A stretch of 64,000 bases of DNA. Origin: Xylogone sp. PMI_703. Taxonomy: Eukaryota > Ascomycota > Leotiomycetes. The translations under genes and the position numbers were made by a program. The notes beneath the pieces were generated by a model, which saw only the letters and a program-made list of their open reading frames with translations, was not told the origin of the DNA and searched no databases. Shown here piece after piece: positions 36,295 through 48,160 of the stretch. The DNA is taken from NCBI GenBank assembly GCA_021399445.1, contig JAJTUQ010000003.1, positions 2,728,001 through 2,792,000 on the forward strand, given 5' to 3'. Every line of letters begins with the position of its first letter. Position 1 is the first letter of the stretch.

Positions 36295-36903
36295 ATGCCT
36301 AAGAATAAGGGAAAGGTACTTACAGAGTTATCTTTGTCCGCAACTCTTACGGTGGCGGCATAAACAAACAAAATGCTAACTAGTACACAAACAGGGAGGT
36401 AAGAACAGGCGTCGTGGAAAGAACGAAAACGACAACGAGAAGCGTGAACTCACCTTCAAGGAAGAAGGCCAAGGTATGTGCAAATTCACCAGGTGATGCG
36501 CTGCTCGATATCGCTGACGCGCGGTCCTACAGAATATGCCCAAGTCCTCAAGATGCTCGGAAACGGTCGTTTAGAAGCCCTGTGCTTTGACGGCTCGAAG
36601 CGTCTCGCACATATCCGAGGCAAGCTTCGAAAGAAGGTCTGGATTAATCAAGGCGATATTATCCTTCTTTCTCTTCGAGATTACCAAGATGAGAAGGGCG
36701 ACGTAATCCTAAAATACAGTGCAGACGAGGCCAGAAGTTTGAAAGCCTACGGTGAACTGCCAGAGAGTGCCAAGATCAACGAGACCGATACCTATGGACA
36801 GGAAGGCGAGGGAGACTGCAACTTCGAGTTCGACGAGGATAGAAGTGAGAGCGAGAGTGACGATGGCAAGGGCACCAAGGAGGTGGATGTTGATGAAATT
36901 TAA
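36295..36903 (+). CDS. TIF11: Translation initiation factor eIF1A
   Basis: Three exons (36295-36315, 36395-36473, 36533-36903) give 156 aa. Joining them yields [16 protein letters not shown], the basic N-terminal tail of eIF1A, then the OB-fold ([52 protein letters not shown]), and the acidic C-terminal tail ending EVDVDEI. The first exon has just seven codons, a common arrangement for this gene. eIF1A binds the A site of the 40S subunit and promotes scanning and start-codon selection together with eIF1 (family knowledge). Its start is unambiguous. Confidence 0.97.
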
Positions 36904-37456
36904 AAGCGAAAGGCGACGTCCCTTCTGCACCTCGGAATGGCAAGAAAGAAAGCGAGGTGTGGGTTCAAAGTCTGTCTTCTCTCTCAACCCTACGACTTGT
37001 GGTTATGATCGAGACCGCAAGTCCAGGAACCTCGACAGCAATTCTCCCTTTTTGTTCACCTGGCAATACATGTGCAGTGGGAGAGACGGTGTACATATAT
37101 TGACTAGACCTTCTATTATTTACTCTAATGATTCTGCCTCTGTTTTTTTGCACAACCCACAAAAGTTCGTACGATCTTCACGTGTTCTCTGGGGTTTATT
37201 CATAGCGGACACCGAGTTTTCAGGCGAATCTTTCTTTTTGGATAGAAATTTAAGAAATGGAGACGATTTTGAACATTATAGAATTTTTTATTGCACTGAT
37301 GCTCTACAATTTCACTACTCTATTTACCTTCCCTGATACTTTGTAGCCAGACTATACCACACCGTAAACCACACCCAAACGATCCGAGACAATGTGCAGG
37401 ATGAATGTAACTCTTTGAAACTAAACTTTGCCTCCTTAACAGAATAATAAACAGCT
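36904..37456. other. Convergent 3' flank
   Basis: About 550 nt between the stops of eIF1A (plus) and LAS17 (minus). It is T-rich around 37100-37330. The long frame overlapping the eIF1A end (36752-37336) is a shadow in another phase and is not called. Confidence 0.5.
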
Positions 37457-39692
37457 TTACCAATCATCGTCATCCGCTTCATCGTCTAGTAAATGTTAGC
37501 ACATATCTTGATACTTTCCAAGCTAGAGATCCAAACTTACCACTGGCACTAACTTTCTGCTTTCTCTTGTTCAATGCTGCTGCCAATGCATCTGCTAATC
37601 CTCCGCCGGCGGCCGCAGGAGCTCCACCACCACTTGGAGGAGGAGCATCAGTTGCACCACCTGGGACCAAAGCTGCACTTCGGTCTCGAATCTGCGACCT
37701 GTCCACCTTTTTCAGGGACGCTATGCCACCAGCCTGTTGAATACCTGCTAAGAGATTGGCCCGATCACCTGAAGCCTGGGGGAGAGATGGAGTGCTGGAT
37801 TGATATCCTGAATCCCGGTTTGGAGGAGGGGGTGGAGGTGCTGGAGGTCCGCCGAAAGAAGGAGGCGGAGGTGGTGGGGGTGGGGGTCCTCCGAAGGATG
37901 GCGGTGGTGGAGGAGCCGGCGGAGCTCCACCAAAGGATGGAGGAGGAGGTGGAGGTGGAGCATTAGAAGATGGTAGAGGAGGCGGAGGAGGTGCATTTGA
38001 AGATGGTAAAGGAGGAGGTGGTGGTGCGTTTGAGGAAGGTAAAGGTGGCGGAGGAGGTGCGTGTGAAGCAGGTAGAGGCGGCGGAGGGGGGGCATGAGAA
38101 TATGGTTGTGGTGGAGGCGGAGGGGGTGGTACACTGTCCCTTGCTGGAGGAGGTGGAGGAGGAGGTGCAGTATCTCTTGCCGGTGGTGGTGGTACCGGAC
38201 GAGTGGAGGGAGGAGGTAATGGTGGTGCCTGGGCTGAGGGCGCTGACGGTGTCTTTGGAGGCAGAGGGGGAGGAGCTGCGTTCGAGGGTGGTGCTGATTG
38301 AGCATGGCTATCTCGTGATGGAGGCGGAGGCGGAACTGGGCCTCTGCTTGGAGTTGGTGGTGGAGCATTGGCTCTCTGTCCCGAAAATGGTGGAGGCACT
38401 CCAAATTTTGTCGGTGGCTCTGATGATTCGTTGGGAATCTTTGCTGGTCTTGGTGGAGGTGGAGGTCCCGGATTGGGAAGTGCAGCAGACTTAGATCTAG
38501 GAGATAGTGGTGCTCTTTCGGTCGGTTCAGCATACTTGCCCGCATCTGGAAGCGGTGGTGGAGCAGCAAATCGAGGTGGAGGAGGCCCTTTCGGTGTAGG
38601 AGGCTCTGCTGGAGGTGTTGGTTCTCTCTGTGGTCCATCGACCTTTGCGGCTGATCTTCGTGCTGGAGGAGGGGCCGGAGGTGCAGCTTTACCACGACTA
38701 GATCCAGTAGTCTGAGGAGTTATGGGTTGGGATCGAGGAGCAGCTGGCGGCGGAGGTGGAGGAGGAGCCTTCTGGCGTTGACTCTCTACACCATTCGAAA
38801 CCGGCGGTGGTGGCGGCGGTGCCGGTAGCTCTGCTCGTGCCAATGCTTGTTGTTCTCTGATATAATCCGCAATAAAGTCTTGATTGTCGCGAATAAGATC
38901 GTCTGTGATGCCCATCTGTTTCAAGTCGCCTCCCCACGTTGCACGCCAGTTTGGATCGAGAGAATCCAACGCGGCATATTCACTGGTCGGTCTTGCTTGA
39001 GGATTAGGACTCGCGCTCGATGCTCTGTTAGTTGGTGAAAGGACGTAAGAAGGAGCCTCAGCGGGCGTCTGGTCCAGCTCAATCGCCGAGGCATTCTTGT
39101 GTCCAAAGAGACCACCGAGAAGATGATGCTTATGATGACCGCCGCCGCCGCCACCGCCACCACCACCACCACTACCACCACCTCCTCCACCGCCGTGGAC
39201 TGTCGATATGCTGAAAGCCTTGGACTTTGTCGCTTTGCTTGCATTCTTCTCACGATCATGCATCTTCTTCAGGAAGGCTTTGGCCTCCTTCTCGTCTACA
39301 AACGAAAACCCGGCCAGGCAACCCTCAATCTCGAAGGTGTGGAAGAAGGTTCTATCTTGATTGTAGTTCCATGAGTCGTAAATTTCTTGATCCCATATTA
39401 CCCCTAAGTTTGCAGGCTTTAGATAATTAGTTTTTGGCTTCAGACGTTCCGAATTCGGGGGAGCATGGGAACGAGGACATACAGATATATCTACCAGCTT
39501 TACCCAATAAGTGTGGCCTACAAGATCATTCGCAAGTACGGCTGCCCCTTGGAGACCAGTAAATGTCCACCTCTGCCGGTTTGGATATGCAACATAGAGT
39601 TTCACAACTGCCACGGCCTGGATCTTGTTCGATGCCTTTGGGACTTGACGTTTGACCGTCTCCCTATCCTCGTTGGATAGAATAGACGGCAT
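37457..39692 (-). CDS. LAS17: WASP homologue Las17/Bee1, Arp2/3 activator
   Basis: Three exons on the minus strand: 39692-39483, 39416-37541 and 37485-37457, giving 704 aa. The WH1 domain fills about residues 1-125; splicing at 39482-39417 restores VDISPANLGVIWDQEIYDSW. A glycine-rich linker (GGGGGGGSGGGGGG) precedes the central region, then about 350 residues of polyproline with near-exact repeats of SSNAPPPPPLP. A WH2-like helix (LADALAAALNKRKQKV) follows, and the last exon supplies the acidic end DDEADDDDW, whose terminal Trp contacts Arp2/3. Las17 nucleates branched actin at endocytic patches (family knowledge). The first intron is exactly 66 nt, in frame and without stops, so unspliced RNA also encodes a protein with a 22-residue insertion in WH1. 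Confidence 0.95.
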
Positions 39693-40729
39693 GGTTGCGA
39701 TTCAAGTTGCCTCAAGTCCCGGCTTGGGGTCAATCGAGTCCACCAGGAGCGGCTCGAATGGTATCGTCCGTGGGTTGGAAGGTTATCGAAGTAAAGGGAC
39801 TGTCGCGTGGGAGGTTGGACCGCCTTTTTAAGTGCCAGTGCCTCTTGTACGAAGCATTGAGAGAGCGGTCAACGACCAGAACAGTGAGCCCTCGAAGAGT
39901 ATAAGGGAGACTAGCAGGTATAGGCAACGACAGTAAAGAAGTACACTTTCGTCCAGGTCAATCTGGACGGAAGTATGTGCGTTGCGTGACGAAGCTTAGG
40001 CACTCGGGATAGTGAGCCGCCCCGTTCTAGCAAACGTAAGAAGCGCTCGTGCGCCAAAGTCCCTTCAGTAGCCACGTTCAAGCCACGCGGTGCTCCGCCA
40101 CATCCAGGAAATTACGATACAAGTACTGCAGGGCTTCGTAGTCACCGCACAGGACGACGAACCTCGAAGATGCCAAATAATTGAACGAGAGATTGCTTTG
40201 AATTGATTGATTCCTCGTGGCTTCCATGGAGATCCGGCAGTTATCGACTCGCATATGTCTGACATCATTTGCATTGGCCATTCCCTCTCATGTTCGTCCC
40301 TGTAAACTTCTTACGGCTCCAGCGTTACACGTGTATGGCTTCAAGTAGCTTCTAGCGCACCACGAAATATGGATCCTCAGCTGGATCAATCACATTATGC
40401 GGGGAAATATACCTTATGCCATCCTATAGTGAACCACAGATGTGAAGTAGAGATCCCACCGCTACTTACTTCGGCCTTGTAGCTTTGGTATATCTCCTGT
40501 GCACGAAGTACATGGAAGTACCTCCGTACCTACCCCGTTTTTTTGCTGATAAATGAACACCACGAATATGATACGCAACATTCCGCTACCCGGCCGGTGC
40601 GCAACCTCTTCATCGAATAATGCAAGCTAATTATACCCATACGTCAACGGCCATTCGCATTGGAAAAACCCAGGATGCTTTGATCGCTTTATACACAGCA
40701 GAACCACAATACCGGCACAATCAACTGCC
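39693..40729. other. Divergent promoter region LAS17 / MRS2-like
   Basis: About 1 kb between two divergent starts. A 67-codon frame with an ATG at 40281 on the minus strand (ending at 40078) has a protein-like composition, but nothing recognisable and no splice partner that I could confirm. It is not called as a gene. Confidence 0.4.
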
Positions 40730-42588
40730 ATGCGGACCTTCCTGCATGCGCCAGTGCCATCATCAACGCTGCTCAGATTCCTAAGATCTCAATCAGAGGG
40801 CATTTGTTTCTTCAGTGCCAATCCACATCCAGGGTTAGGATTTGTATTCGACCATGCCGCACCTCGAGTCCCGCACCAACAACTGCGCACGCTCCTTTCC
40901 ACCCCAAAAAATGCTTCAAGATGCCTTATAGCCGTAGCTCCGCACTGTGACGCTCTCGAGGCTTCGATAATTAACCTTAATTTTCTCCGGCTGAGCTCAA
41001 ATAGAGCTACAGCTCCATCGTTACCACTACAGAGCAGAATTCGGATGAACATCAGGAAATGCGAGAATTCATGGACGACACTTCGTAGTGCGAGCACTGA
41101 GTCAAGCAAATTGGCATGGCATCGGAGACTCTGGGGGAGTAGAACCAAAAATGGAGGGGGCCCATTACGGCCGGACGATCTACCAGCGAGGGGCAGAGAT
41201 GATGGCACATCAGTGTTTAGCCTTGGCCGAGCTATATCCCCAAAAGCAGCAAACGAGCCAAGGCTGCGATGTACCGAGTTTGACGAGAATGGAAATGTTG
41301 TATTAGTAAATGGGGAGTTTAAGAAAAGCGAGCTTATTGCAAAGGTTAGTATATCCACATAACATTTTTTTTCCTTCTCTCTTTTCTTGTAATTTTGGGG
41401 AAATTACACTTTCAAAACATTGACGTATTTTAAACAGTATGGTCTTCTTCCCCGCGATTTACGGAAGATTGACTCCAGCTCGCTGCCACATATCCTAGTC
41501 CGTCCATCGGCAATCCTAATCAATCTCTTGCACTTACGGGTCTTAATAAAAGCAGACCGTGTGTTGGTTTTTGACGTCTTCGGTTCTACAGACTCTTATA
41601 CGCAGTCAGTGTTCATGTATGATTTAGAAGGCAAATTACGTCAAAAGCAAAACTCTCCTTCGGCAGGCGGTCTCCCGTATGAATTCCGAGCCTTAGAATC
41701 GGTCCTAATTTCAGTAACCAGCGGCCTGGAAGCAGAATTTGAAGGTGTCCGTGAACCAGTTGTCCAGGTATTGCGAGAACTCGAGGAGGATATCGACAGG
41801 GAGAAATTGAGGAATTTACTTATCTACTCGAAGAAGCTTGGCACGTTTGAGCAGAAAGCGAAATTAGTCAGGGATGCGATCGATGAGCTTCTCGAAGCCG
41901 ACGATGATCTCTCGGCTATGTACTTGACAGAGAAGACTCATGATCTCTACAGAGGCGAGGATGACCATACTGAAGTGGAGATGTTGCTCGAATCCTACCA
42001 CAAGCTCTGTGATGAAATTGTGCAAGAGTCCGGCAATTTAGTTTCCAACATCAGAAACACTGAAGAAATGTAAGTTCTGCGTGGTTTTACTTTAGTTTCT
42101 ACGCCCTTTATACCTCTACCACGTGTTTAGCTCTTGACTAATGCATTTGCTGCAGTGTCAAAGCAATCCTTGACGCAAATCGGAACTCTCTCATGCTTCT
42201 AGATCTGAAATTCTCCATCGGAACCCTGGGTATTGGCTCGGCCGCATTCATGGCCTCACTCTACGGCATGAACCTCAAAAACTTTTTAGAAGAATCCGAC
42301 TTCGGTTTCTTGGGAGTCACTAGCACGACTCTAATAGCTGCAGCCATCGTTTGCGCATATGGGCTTACAAAACTCAGGAAGCTGCAAAGAGTACGGATGT
42401 GGAGTGAGGGAGGTAGCAGAGGGAGAAATTGGAGGGCAGAGAGTTACGATGCCCTGGATGTTATGAGGAGAGAGCGAGCTGACAGATGGAGACAATTCAG
42501 AGAAGACAAGGCTCGAGCTGCGCTTGAAGAAGCTAGTTTTAGGAGAAAAGAGCAGCTCTCTATGACCGTGCCTGGCGGGAAGAAATGA
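40730..42588 (+). CDS. MRS2: Mitochondrial inner-membrane Mg2+ channel (CorA/Mrs2 family)
   Basis: Three exons (40730-41344, 41438-42069, 42156-42588) give 559 aa. A long Arg/Ser-rich N-terminus is consistent with a mitochondrial presequence. The CorA core starts near LRCTEFDENGNVV and YGLLPRDLRKIDSS, continues with ILVRPSAILINLLHLRVLIK, and contains a long stalk helix (ESVLISVTSGLEAEFEGVRE). Two transmembrane helices end the channel, with the universal GMN motif after the first (SLYGMNLKNFLEE, Gly about residue 453). A charged C-terminal extension of about 70 residues faces the matrix. Mrs2 forms a pentameric Mg2+ channel that supplies mitochondria, needed for group II intron splicing in yeast (family knowledge). 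Could equally be the paralogue Lpe10/Mfm1. Confidence 0.93.
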
Positions 42589-43142
42589 ATTTGTCGGCTT
42601 GGGGAAGGCCGAACTGTAAAATTTAGGTAAAAGGGGCGAGCATATGCATCTTGGAGTGTATAAGATACACGGTGGGATGCAATTGGTGTTACCGGCTGTT
42701 TTTGGGAGTGTTAGACTTAAAGGAGTCCAGAGTGACAACTCTCTTCTTTTAATTCCTTTTCGGAATCCTTATTCATGTATATGATATTCACCCTGCACAG
42801 AATACTCTACAACAAATTGTCTCGCTGTACCTGTGTTGAATACTCTCTACCATGCAAACAAGGACCTATGATTCAATTATTCGCCGTCATGTTAGGTTCA
42901 TCTGCCGCTATATTCGCTAATATCTTCCACAGCTTAACCCCGTCGCAGTCTGAATGCTAATCGAGTTACCTTATATTAATATTTGGTACATCCAACAACC
43001 TTGTCGGCTACACGCACATATGAAGTCTACATCTGCTCATCTTTACGTGCTTCTATCCTCCAAATGGCGAAGAAAAAGCTTCAGCCAAAGATCGGAAATT
43101 TCTCTGCTCTTCTCCACAAACAACAGGAAGCGCAGATGATAA
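42589..43142. other. Intergenic, unresolved 5' end of the next gene
   Basis: About 550 nt. The ATG at 43064 opens a 35-codon lysine-rich frame that may belong to the first exon of the HNH gene, but I could not find a splice junction keeping frame. Nothing else is seen. Confidence 0.35.
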
Positions 43143-44492
43143 ATCCAATCGAGAAGCCAGGGTTACTATAAAGCGACAGCACTGCTGAAAGCATTAGTGC
43201 GCGTTAATATTCTATACTATTGCCCAGGGTATACCAAGGTGGAACCGTTCAATGCTTCTGAAGCAAATGAATTACGCCCCTCTCCATTATTATCTATTAT
43301 TGGAGAGTTTGATGAATACGAACAGCTTCATACAAAAGAGGAAGCATTGCACAAGCTCTCTGGCTATACTCCGCAGTCATCTAAAGATAACACTGCTAAA
43401 GTTCTCTCAAGCTTTATCGAGTATCTTCCAGTGCATGATAAAGATGGTAGAAGCCTCATTATTGTGGCTATTCTCAAAAAGAGTGATAGAGAGCTTTTCG
43501 ACCTTGCCGAGTACCTCACCCGGGCTATACTCCTCCCTCGTAAGTTCAATTTTTTACGCTGTTTTGAGCATATTTCATCCGAATCAAGATCAATATGCTT
43601 CATTCCATTATGAATTCTCACCTCTCACAGTAAGAGCCAGTGCTGGAAAGACTGTAACACCATCTCCATTCGAGGAAGTGGATCCTGACCCTCTTGCTAC
43701 CGCTACGCTACAGTCAACAAAACAAATACAAGGGACCCTAAAACACCAATGTCTCCTCAGAGACGATTATAGATGTATGGCGACCGGAATGTACGACCCT
43801 GCAGTAAAATACACGGTCGAACAGATGGAGTACAGGGAACTTAATACTTTCGCAACCCAGATTATTCCGTTCCCGACAGCGCAATATAATAATGAACAAG
43901 AGGTTCGTTACCAAATCCTTATAGACAAGGATCTTCTAAGAGGATAATCCAGAGGAAAGCTGTTTCGAGAATCTGGGCGGACCTATTCATTCTATTCCCA
44001 GAACTGCAGCATAAGTTTGGTCCCCAGCAAATTAATGACCATCGCAATGTCATGACGTTATGGACTCCTATTCATAGTTGTTTTGGCGAGTTTACGCTCG
44101 CTTTTGATCCAACAGTACGCATTTCCAGAAGAAGAAAAACCTCTATAAGGTGGCTTTAAAATTGACGGAAGCAGCATGAGGATAATGAGTACATTGTAAA
44201 TGTCTTTCCAAAGGCGCCTCGTGGCATCTTCCGAGACCTGCCACGTCCAAATGAATTTGGTGAAAGAAGGGTAAAGTTTATAAGTCATGATGATAGATAT
44301 CCTCTTCCGGCCAAAGAGTTGTTAGAGCTGCATTCAGCAATAGCAAACGTATTGCATGCGTCAGGAATGGGCGATGTGATTGACAAAGTATTGAAAGATC
44401 TGGATGAATTGAAAGGCTTGGCTTCCGACGGATCCACTGATGTGAAAATGCTGTTGAGCGCATTTAATCTCTTCCAGATTACTAGTTACTAA
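43143..44492 (+). CDS. Fungal HNH-nuclease domain protein, 5' end uncertain
   Basis: Reading frame open from 43143 with exons about 43143-43539, 43631-43902, 43953-44114 and 44175-44492. The last three introns (91, 50 and 60 nt) restore frame exactly. Spliced text follows the fungal HNH family in order: a helical domain (YTKVEPFNASEANEL, then PLLSIIGEFDEYE), QCLLRDDYRCMATGMYDPAV around the first metal site, THIIPF-type TQIIPFPTAQYN, NDHRNVMTLWTPIHSCFGEF (the second half of the HNH fold), and a conserved end with HSAIANVLHASGMGD and LKGLASDGSTDVKMLLSAFN. The first His of the usual AHIIPF block is Gln here, so catalytic competence is doubtful. No ATG fits the first exon, so the start is unresolved or the gene is decaying. 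Such genes are abundant and fast-evolving in filamentous ascomycetes. Confidence 0.7.
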
Positions 44493-46886
44493 GAGGAAAG
44501 AGTCAAATCTTTCTGGCCATCTATACCTTACGTCGCTTTTTCAGGGGCTATTAGTCTCGAGGTCAAGTGAGACAGTACCATCGTGTGTTATGCGTTTTGC
44601 AGAAGATTGTGAATTCTATATTCATACAGGTTTTACTTCTCACACTACCTTGTAGGATCCAAAGAAAGACTCTATAAGAGCTGAAGTTACAATCTACTCA
44701 CAATATGAACGCCCGACAAACTCTCAATCTGTCGGACTTCTCCTGGTATCATATCTATAAATATAGAATATCGGGAGTTTATTTTATTTATGTCTCCAGC
44801 GATAAATTTGGTCAACGCTGGCAGCAATATATAAGTGAATTCTCATACCAGAGTGAATTTTACATTGAATCAAACGCCTCTCTCCCCTCTCCCCTCTCCC
44901 CTCTCCCCTCTCCCCTCTCCCTCAAAATTTCCTTCCATTCCAGTAGAAACTGAAGAGAAACAGAGGACAGAACTATAGTCGCTTTATCGCAGTAAGCATC
45001 CTGAGCTTCCTCCAGTTGTGGTATCCGGCTACTTCTCTCGTATCTATGATGACCATAACCATTGTCCCTTAGCCATTTTGCCTAAACGAACAACTTTAAC
45101 AATGACTTCACTATCTCAACACGAGTCATAGTACGCTTTCGCAGATGATACTATTATATCCCGATTTAAACAACGAGTATCCGTATAATTAAATCACTCG
45201 ACCACTCACATCTGTACATTAGTTCGGTTACCGGTCAAGGCTTTTACAGCTCTAAGTTGTTATCATGATGTAGTAAAAGCTTTATTCATAATTCGGCTAA
45301 CTATATAAGTAACCTTGTTCACTGGAGCATTTGTTCGTTGTATCTGGAACGTTGCTAAATCCAGGAAACAAGTGACCTTAAGAGCCAAACCTGAAATTGT
45401 TCTAAGTTATTCAGGTTCATATCCACAAATATTGAAGTGGTCAAGAACCCACGTTTGAAATCACCTTTAAATGCTTGGTGTGGAGCGTTCTGAGGGTTTG
45501 TAATGAAGGTAATTAGTTGGTTAACTTAACAATTGCCATATGCAGCCTTAGCGAGCGGTCCAGTAAGATTGGGATCCTTTCGATATAATGGAAGCCAACC
45601 AGCACCCTTGCTTGATCAATGCAGTCCTCATGTTGCTCTTGGTCTAACCAGCCCGAAATAAAGCAAGTCGCTAGAGTTGCCTTCTCCAAGCTACACCCTG
45701 CCTGTTGGGTCTGATGCCCTCATCCGAGAATGATGACGAAACAGAATACAGACCCCCAACAACCACTAGAAAATAATAGTCACGTTTAACTACAGATCCA
45801 TCCTGTACCTTACCCAGCGCCGAACGATTCACGAGAGCGAAGAATAACTTTAATATACTGTAAACCTCAGAGCTTTGGCTGCGTAGCTGACTCAGTCTAT
45901 GTGCCTATTACACAATACGGTAAGCCGCGAAAAGAGCCCGCACTGAAAATGCCACATTGTGCACATCTACACTGACTATTCCTAGGTACTGCATTTGCGG
46001 TCTGTACGGAGTATGCGCAACCACAATTGCTCTCACACATGGCGGCTGTGGCGTTTTTAGCGCAAATCATCATCTTGGCTTCCTTTCTGATTGGCCTGCC
46101 TTTCATTCCTTGTACCATCATTGGTGGATGGAGGTGAAGCACAGATCGGGGCATGACATGTTAGTGGATCCGCTAGAACCAGGGGTCAATGTAGATTTTG
46201 CCCCTCTCTAAAGTCGTATCCACTTTGGCAGATCTATTATCATCAGCTTTGTGGTAATAAAATGGAAGTTGAAATCGAAGACTTGTAAAAGACTGTTAAG
46301 CATAATTATAAATTATATTACATACTATAACTTATAGTAACCATAGCTTGGATATAGACAGTAAATTAAAAAGAGTATTCCAGAGCAACCTCCCTGAAGA
46401 TCGGTCATAGAATTTTGACTTTGCTGTGTGCTTAGGACTTTTCTTATTTAACTACATATTACAACTAAAGAGATCTGAACCCACTTTGCTTATACTTATA
46501 CATCAAAAAGAAAAGGATGGCGACCCAATGTAACCGATATCCACTCTGGATATGCTTTGTACTACAATCCAATTAATATCCACGAACACAAATAATACCC
46601 AAAGGAGAACTATATAAGAAAAAGAAAAGAAAAAGACCAGAAAATAAAAACTTGAAGAAAATCGCCAAGCAGGTTCCTCAAATATTTTCGTTTTTGGATG
46701 TTTACTTGTGCAAAACCATGTTCGTTATCCTGAGCGAAGTCAACCCTGATGAAATACATATTTTGACCTTGGAGAAACCGGAGTGCATCTTCCACTAAGC
46801 AGTGAGAATAGTCCCGATCCCCGATTGAGACTAGACCAGAGAGTCTTCTTTTCGGGAGAAGGAACAACACGGTAATGAAACAGTTT
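44493..46886. other. Intergenic 2.4-kb AT-rich region
   Basis: No gene supported. The stretch is AT-rich, includes the CTCTCCC minisatellite (separate entry), and holds short frames at 45897-46211 and 46610-46924 that lack domains. The second overlaps the 3' end of the next gene and is probably its UTR. Confidence 0.45.
44878..44923 (+). repeat. CTCTCCC tandem minisatellite
   Basis: About six head-to-tail copies of a 7-nt unit CTCTCCC with little divergence, in an otherwise AT-rich intergenic region. All strand asymmetry is pyrimidine on plus, so it could form a triplex or slip during replication. Confidence 0.85.
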
Positions 46887-48160
46887 TCAAGTTTCATGTT
46901 GCGGAGGTTGTTCGAGATCGTCACCTGGCCGAGCCTCAGTAACTTCTTGCTCCTCGGGATGTAAAGCCACGCGCAACTCTCTTAGTGCTTGTCGAGATGC
47001 TTCCATAGAAGCAGCAAAGTGTCTCTCGGCAGATCTACGTCTATCAGCAGCTTTATTTCTCTCTACAACAGCGTCTACCACATCAGAGGTCTGTCTTTGA
47101 GCAGCTTCGTGTCTCTCAGCAGGATCTTGTCTCTGGAATGCTATACGTCGCTCTTCATATTCAAGTTGCCGAGCAGATTTGCGTATGGGCAGTTCACCTC
47201 TAATACCTTGGTGCTTCGTATCTCCAACCCGATGACTGAAAGACCAACGAGCAAGCAGTTGCAAAGCAGAGTTGTTCACGTCTCGAAAATCAAAAGTTTG
47301 CGAATACGCAATAATAAGTTCACCCTCTTTTATGTCATAATAGGCATGCAGAATGCGTGCCTGCTGAGGTGCGAAGAAGGAGTGTAGTAGAACCTGAGCA
47401 CAGTATGTTAGATATGACTTACTCGATTTTCAAGGTATACTTACAGGTACTGTTTTATGTTGAGCGAAGACTTCTGACTCAAAGCGCGAGGTTATAAGTA
47501 TTATTATTGCGAGTAATTCTGAGCGGAGAAGACGAGAATCTGCATTGATGCCGTGGATCATATTGCACATAATATGTGGTTTTTGGTGAGTTGGATCATC
47601 AGTGAGATACTCGACAGAGTATTGCGGGCCTGCAAGAGGGTGTGCAATTCTAAAATCCGCAATGCTAAATATGAATGCCATTCATCAGAACTGGCTCCTC
47701 AGACTAATGGATGAAAGGAAGAAACTTACTCTCCAGACGACCATGACTCTTCATCAGTTTCATCAACATCCATTCCACACACGGCCATGTAACGAATATA
47801 ATACCGATGAAGTGACATGGATGCTTCCCAATCATGAAGCGATAGGCTTCCAGGGTGTGGATCTCTTTCGTAAGGGCGAAATTTCCTGCCTGTACTCTTT
47901 GTATCAATAGCAGGAAGTGAGCTATGATATGGTTTGAAAAAGCAAAATTCAGGACATTGCTCTCCCTTCTCATCTAGGGTAACCTTGGTTGCATAGATCT
48001 TCAATCTGTTACAATTACGTTTGCTTGCGTATAGCCCTAAGTGTTCAACTTCTTCTTGCAGTTTTCGCAGTTGGTGACACCAACGGTCCCTAGGAACCTC
48101 AATAGGCTCTGGCGTACCACCGGAGGAGGAGGATGAGTCTGGATCTTGAGTATCAGACAT
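46887..48160 (-). CDS. Hypothetical protein with C-terminal charged coiled coil
   Basis: Three exons on the minus strand (48160-47730, 47664-47445, 47393-46887) give 385 aa; all introns (65 and 51 nt) have GTAAGT donors and keep frame. I do not recognise the family. The N-terminus is Ser/Asp-rich. A middle domain carries WCHQLRKLQEEVEHLGLYAS and HPLAGPQYSVEYLTDDPTHQ, and residues about 165-250 (MIHGINADSRLLRSELLAII, VLLHSFFAPQQARILHAYYD) resemble the globular core of lineage-specific fungal orphan families. The last 110 residues are an Arg/Glu/Gln-rich helix with repeated R-x-x-ER-H-x-AA pattern, probably a coiled coil. The neighbourhood of HNH and PD-(D/E)XK-like genes suggests an accessory region. 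Confidence 0.7.

Noticed and set aside
36752..37336. 194-codon plus-strand frame overlapping eIF1A
   Set aside because: It overlaps eIF1A exon 3 in another phase and continues into T-rich 3' UTR; composition is not protein-like.
37748..38715. Long frames antisense to or out of phase with LAS17, rich in Gly, Val, Leu or His
   Set aside because: They are mirror images of the polyproline codons (CCN/GGN), a frequent artefact.
40078..40281. Short ATG-started minus-strand frame in the LAS17/MRS2 promoter gap
   Set aside because: 67 codons, no recognisable motif and no supporting splice sites; could be real but not supportable.
40789..41358. 189-codon minus-strand frame opposite the MRS2 presequence
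   Set aside because: No splice partners and no domain; the plus strand gives a clear CorA protein.
45897..46211. Two overlapping short frames in the 44.5-46.9 kb gap
   Set aside because: No codon bias, domains or introns; both fall in AT-rich intergenic DNA.
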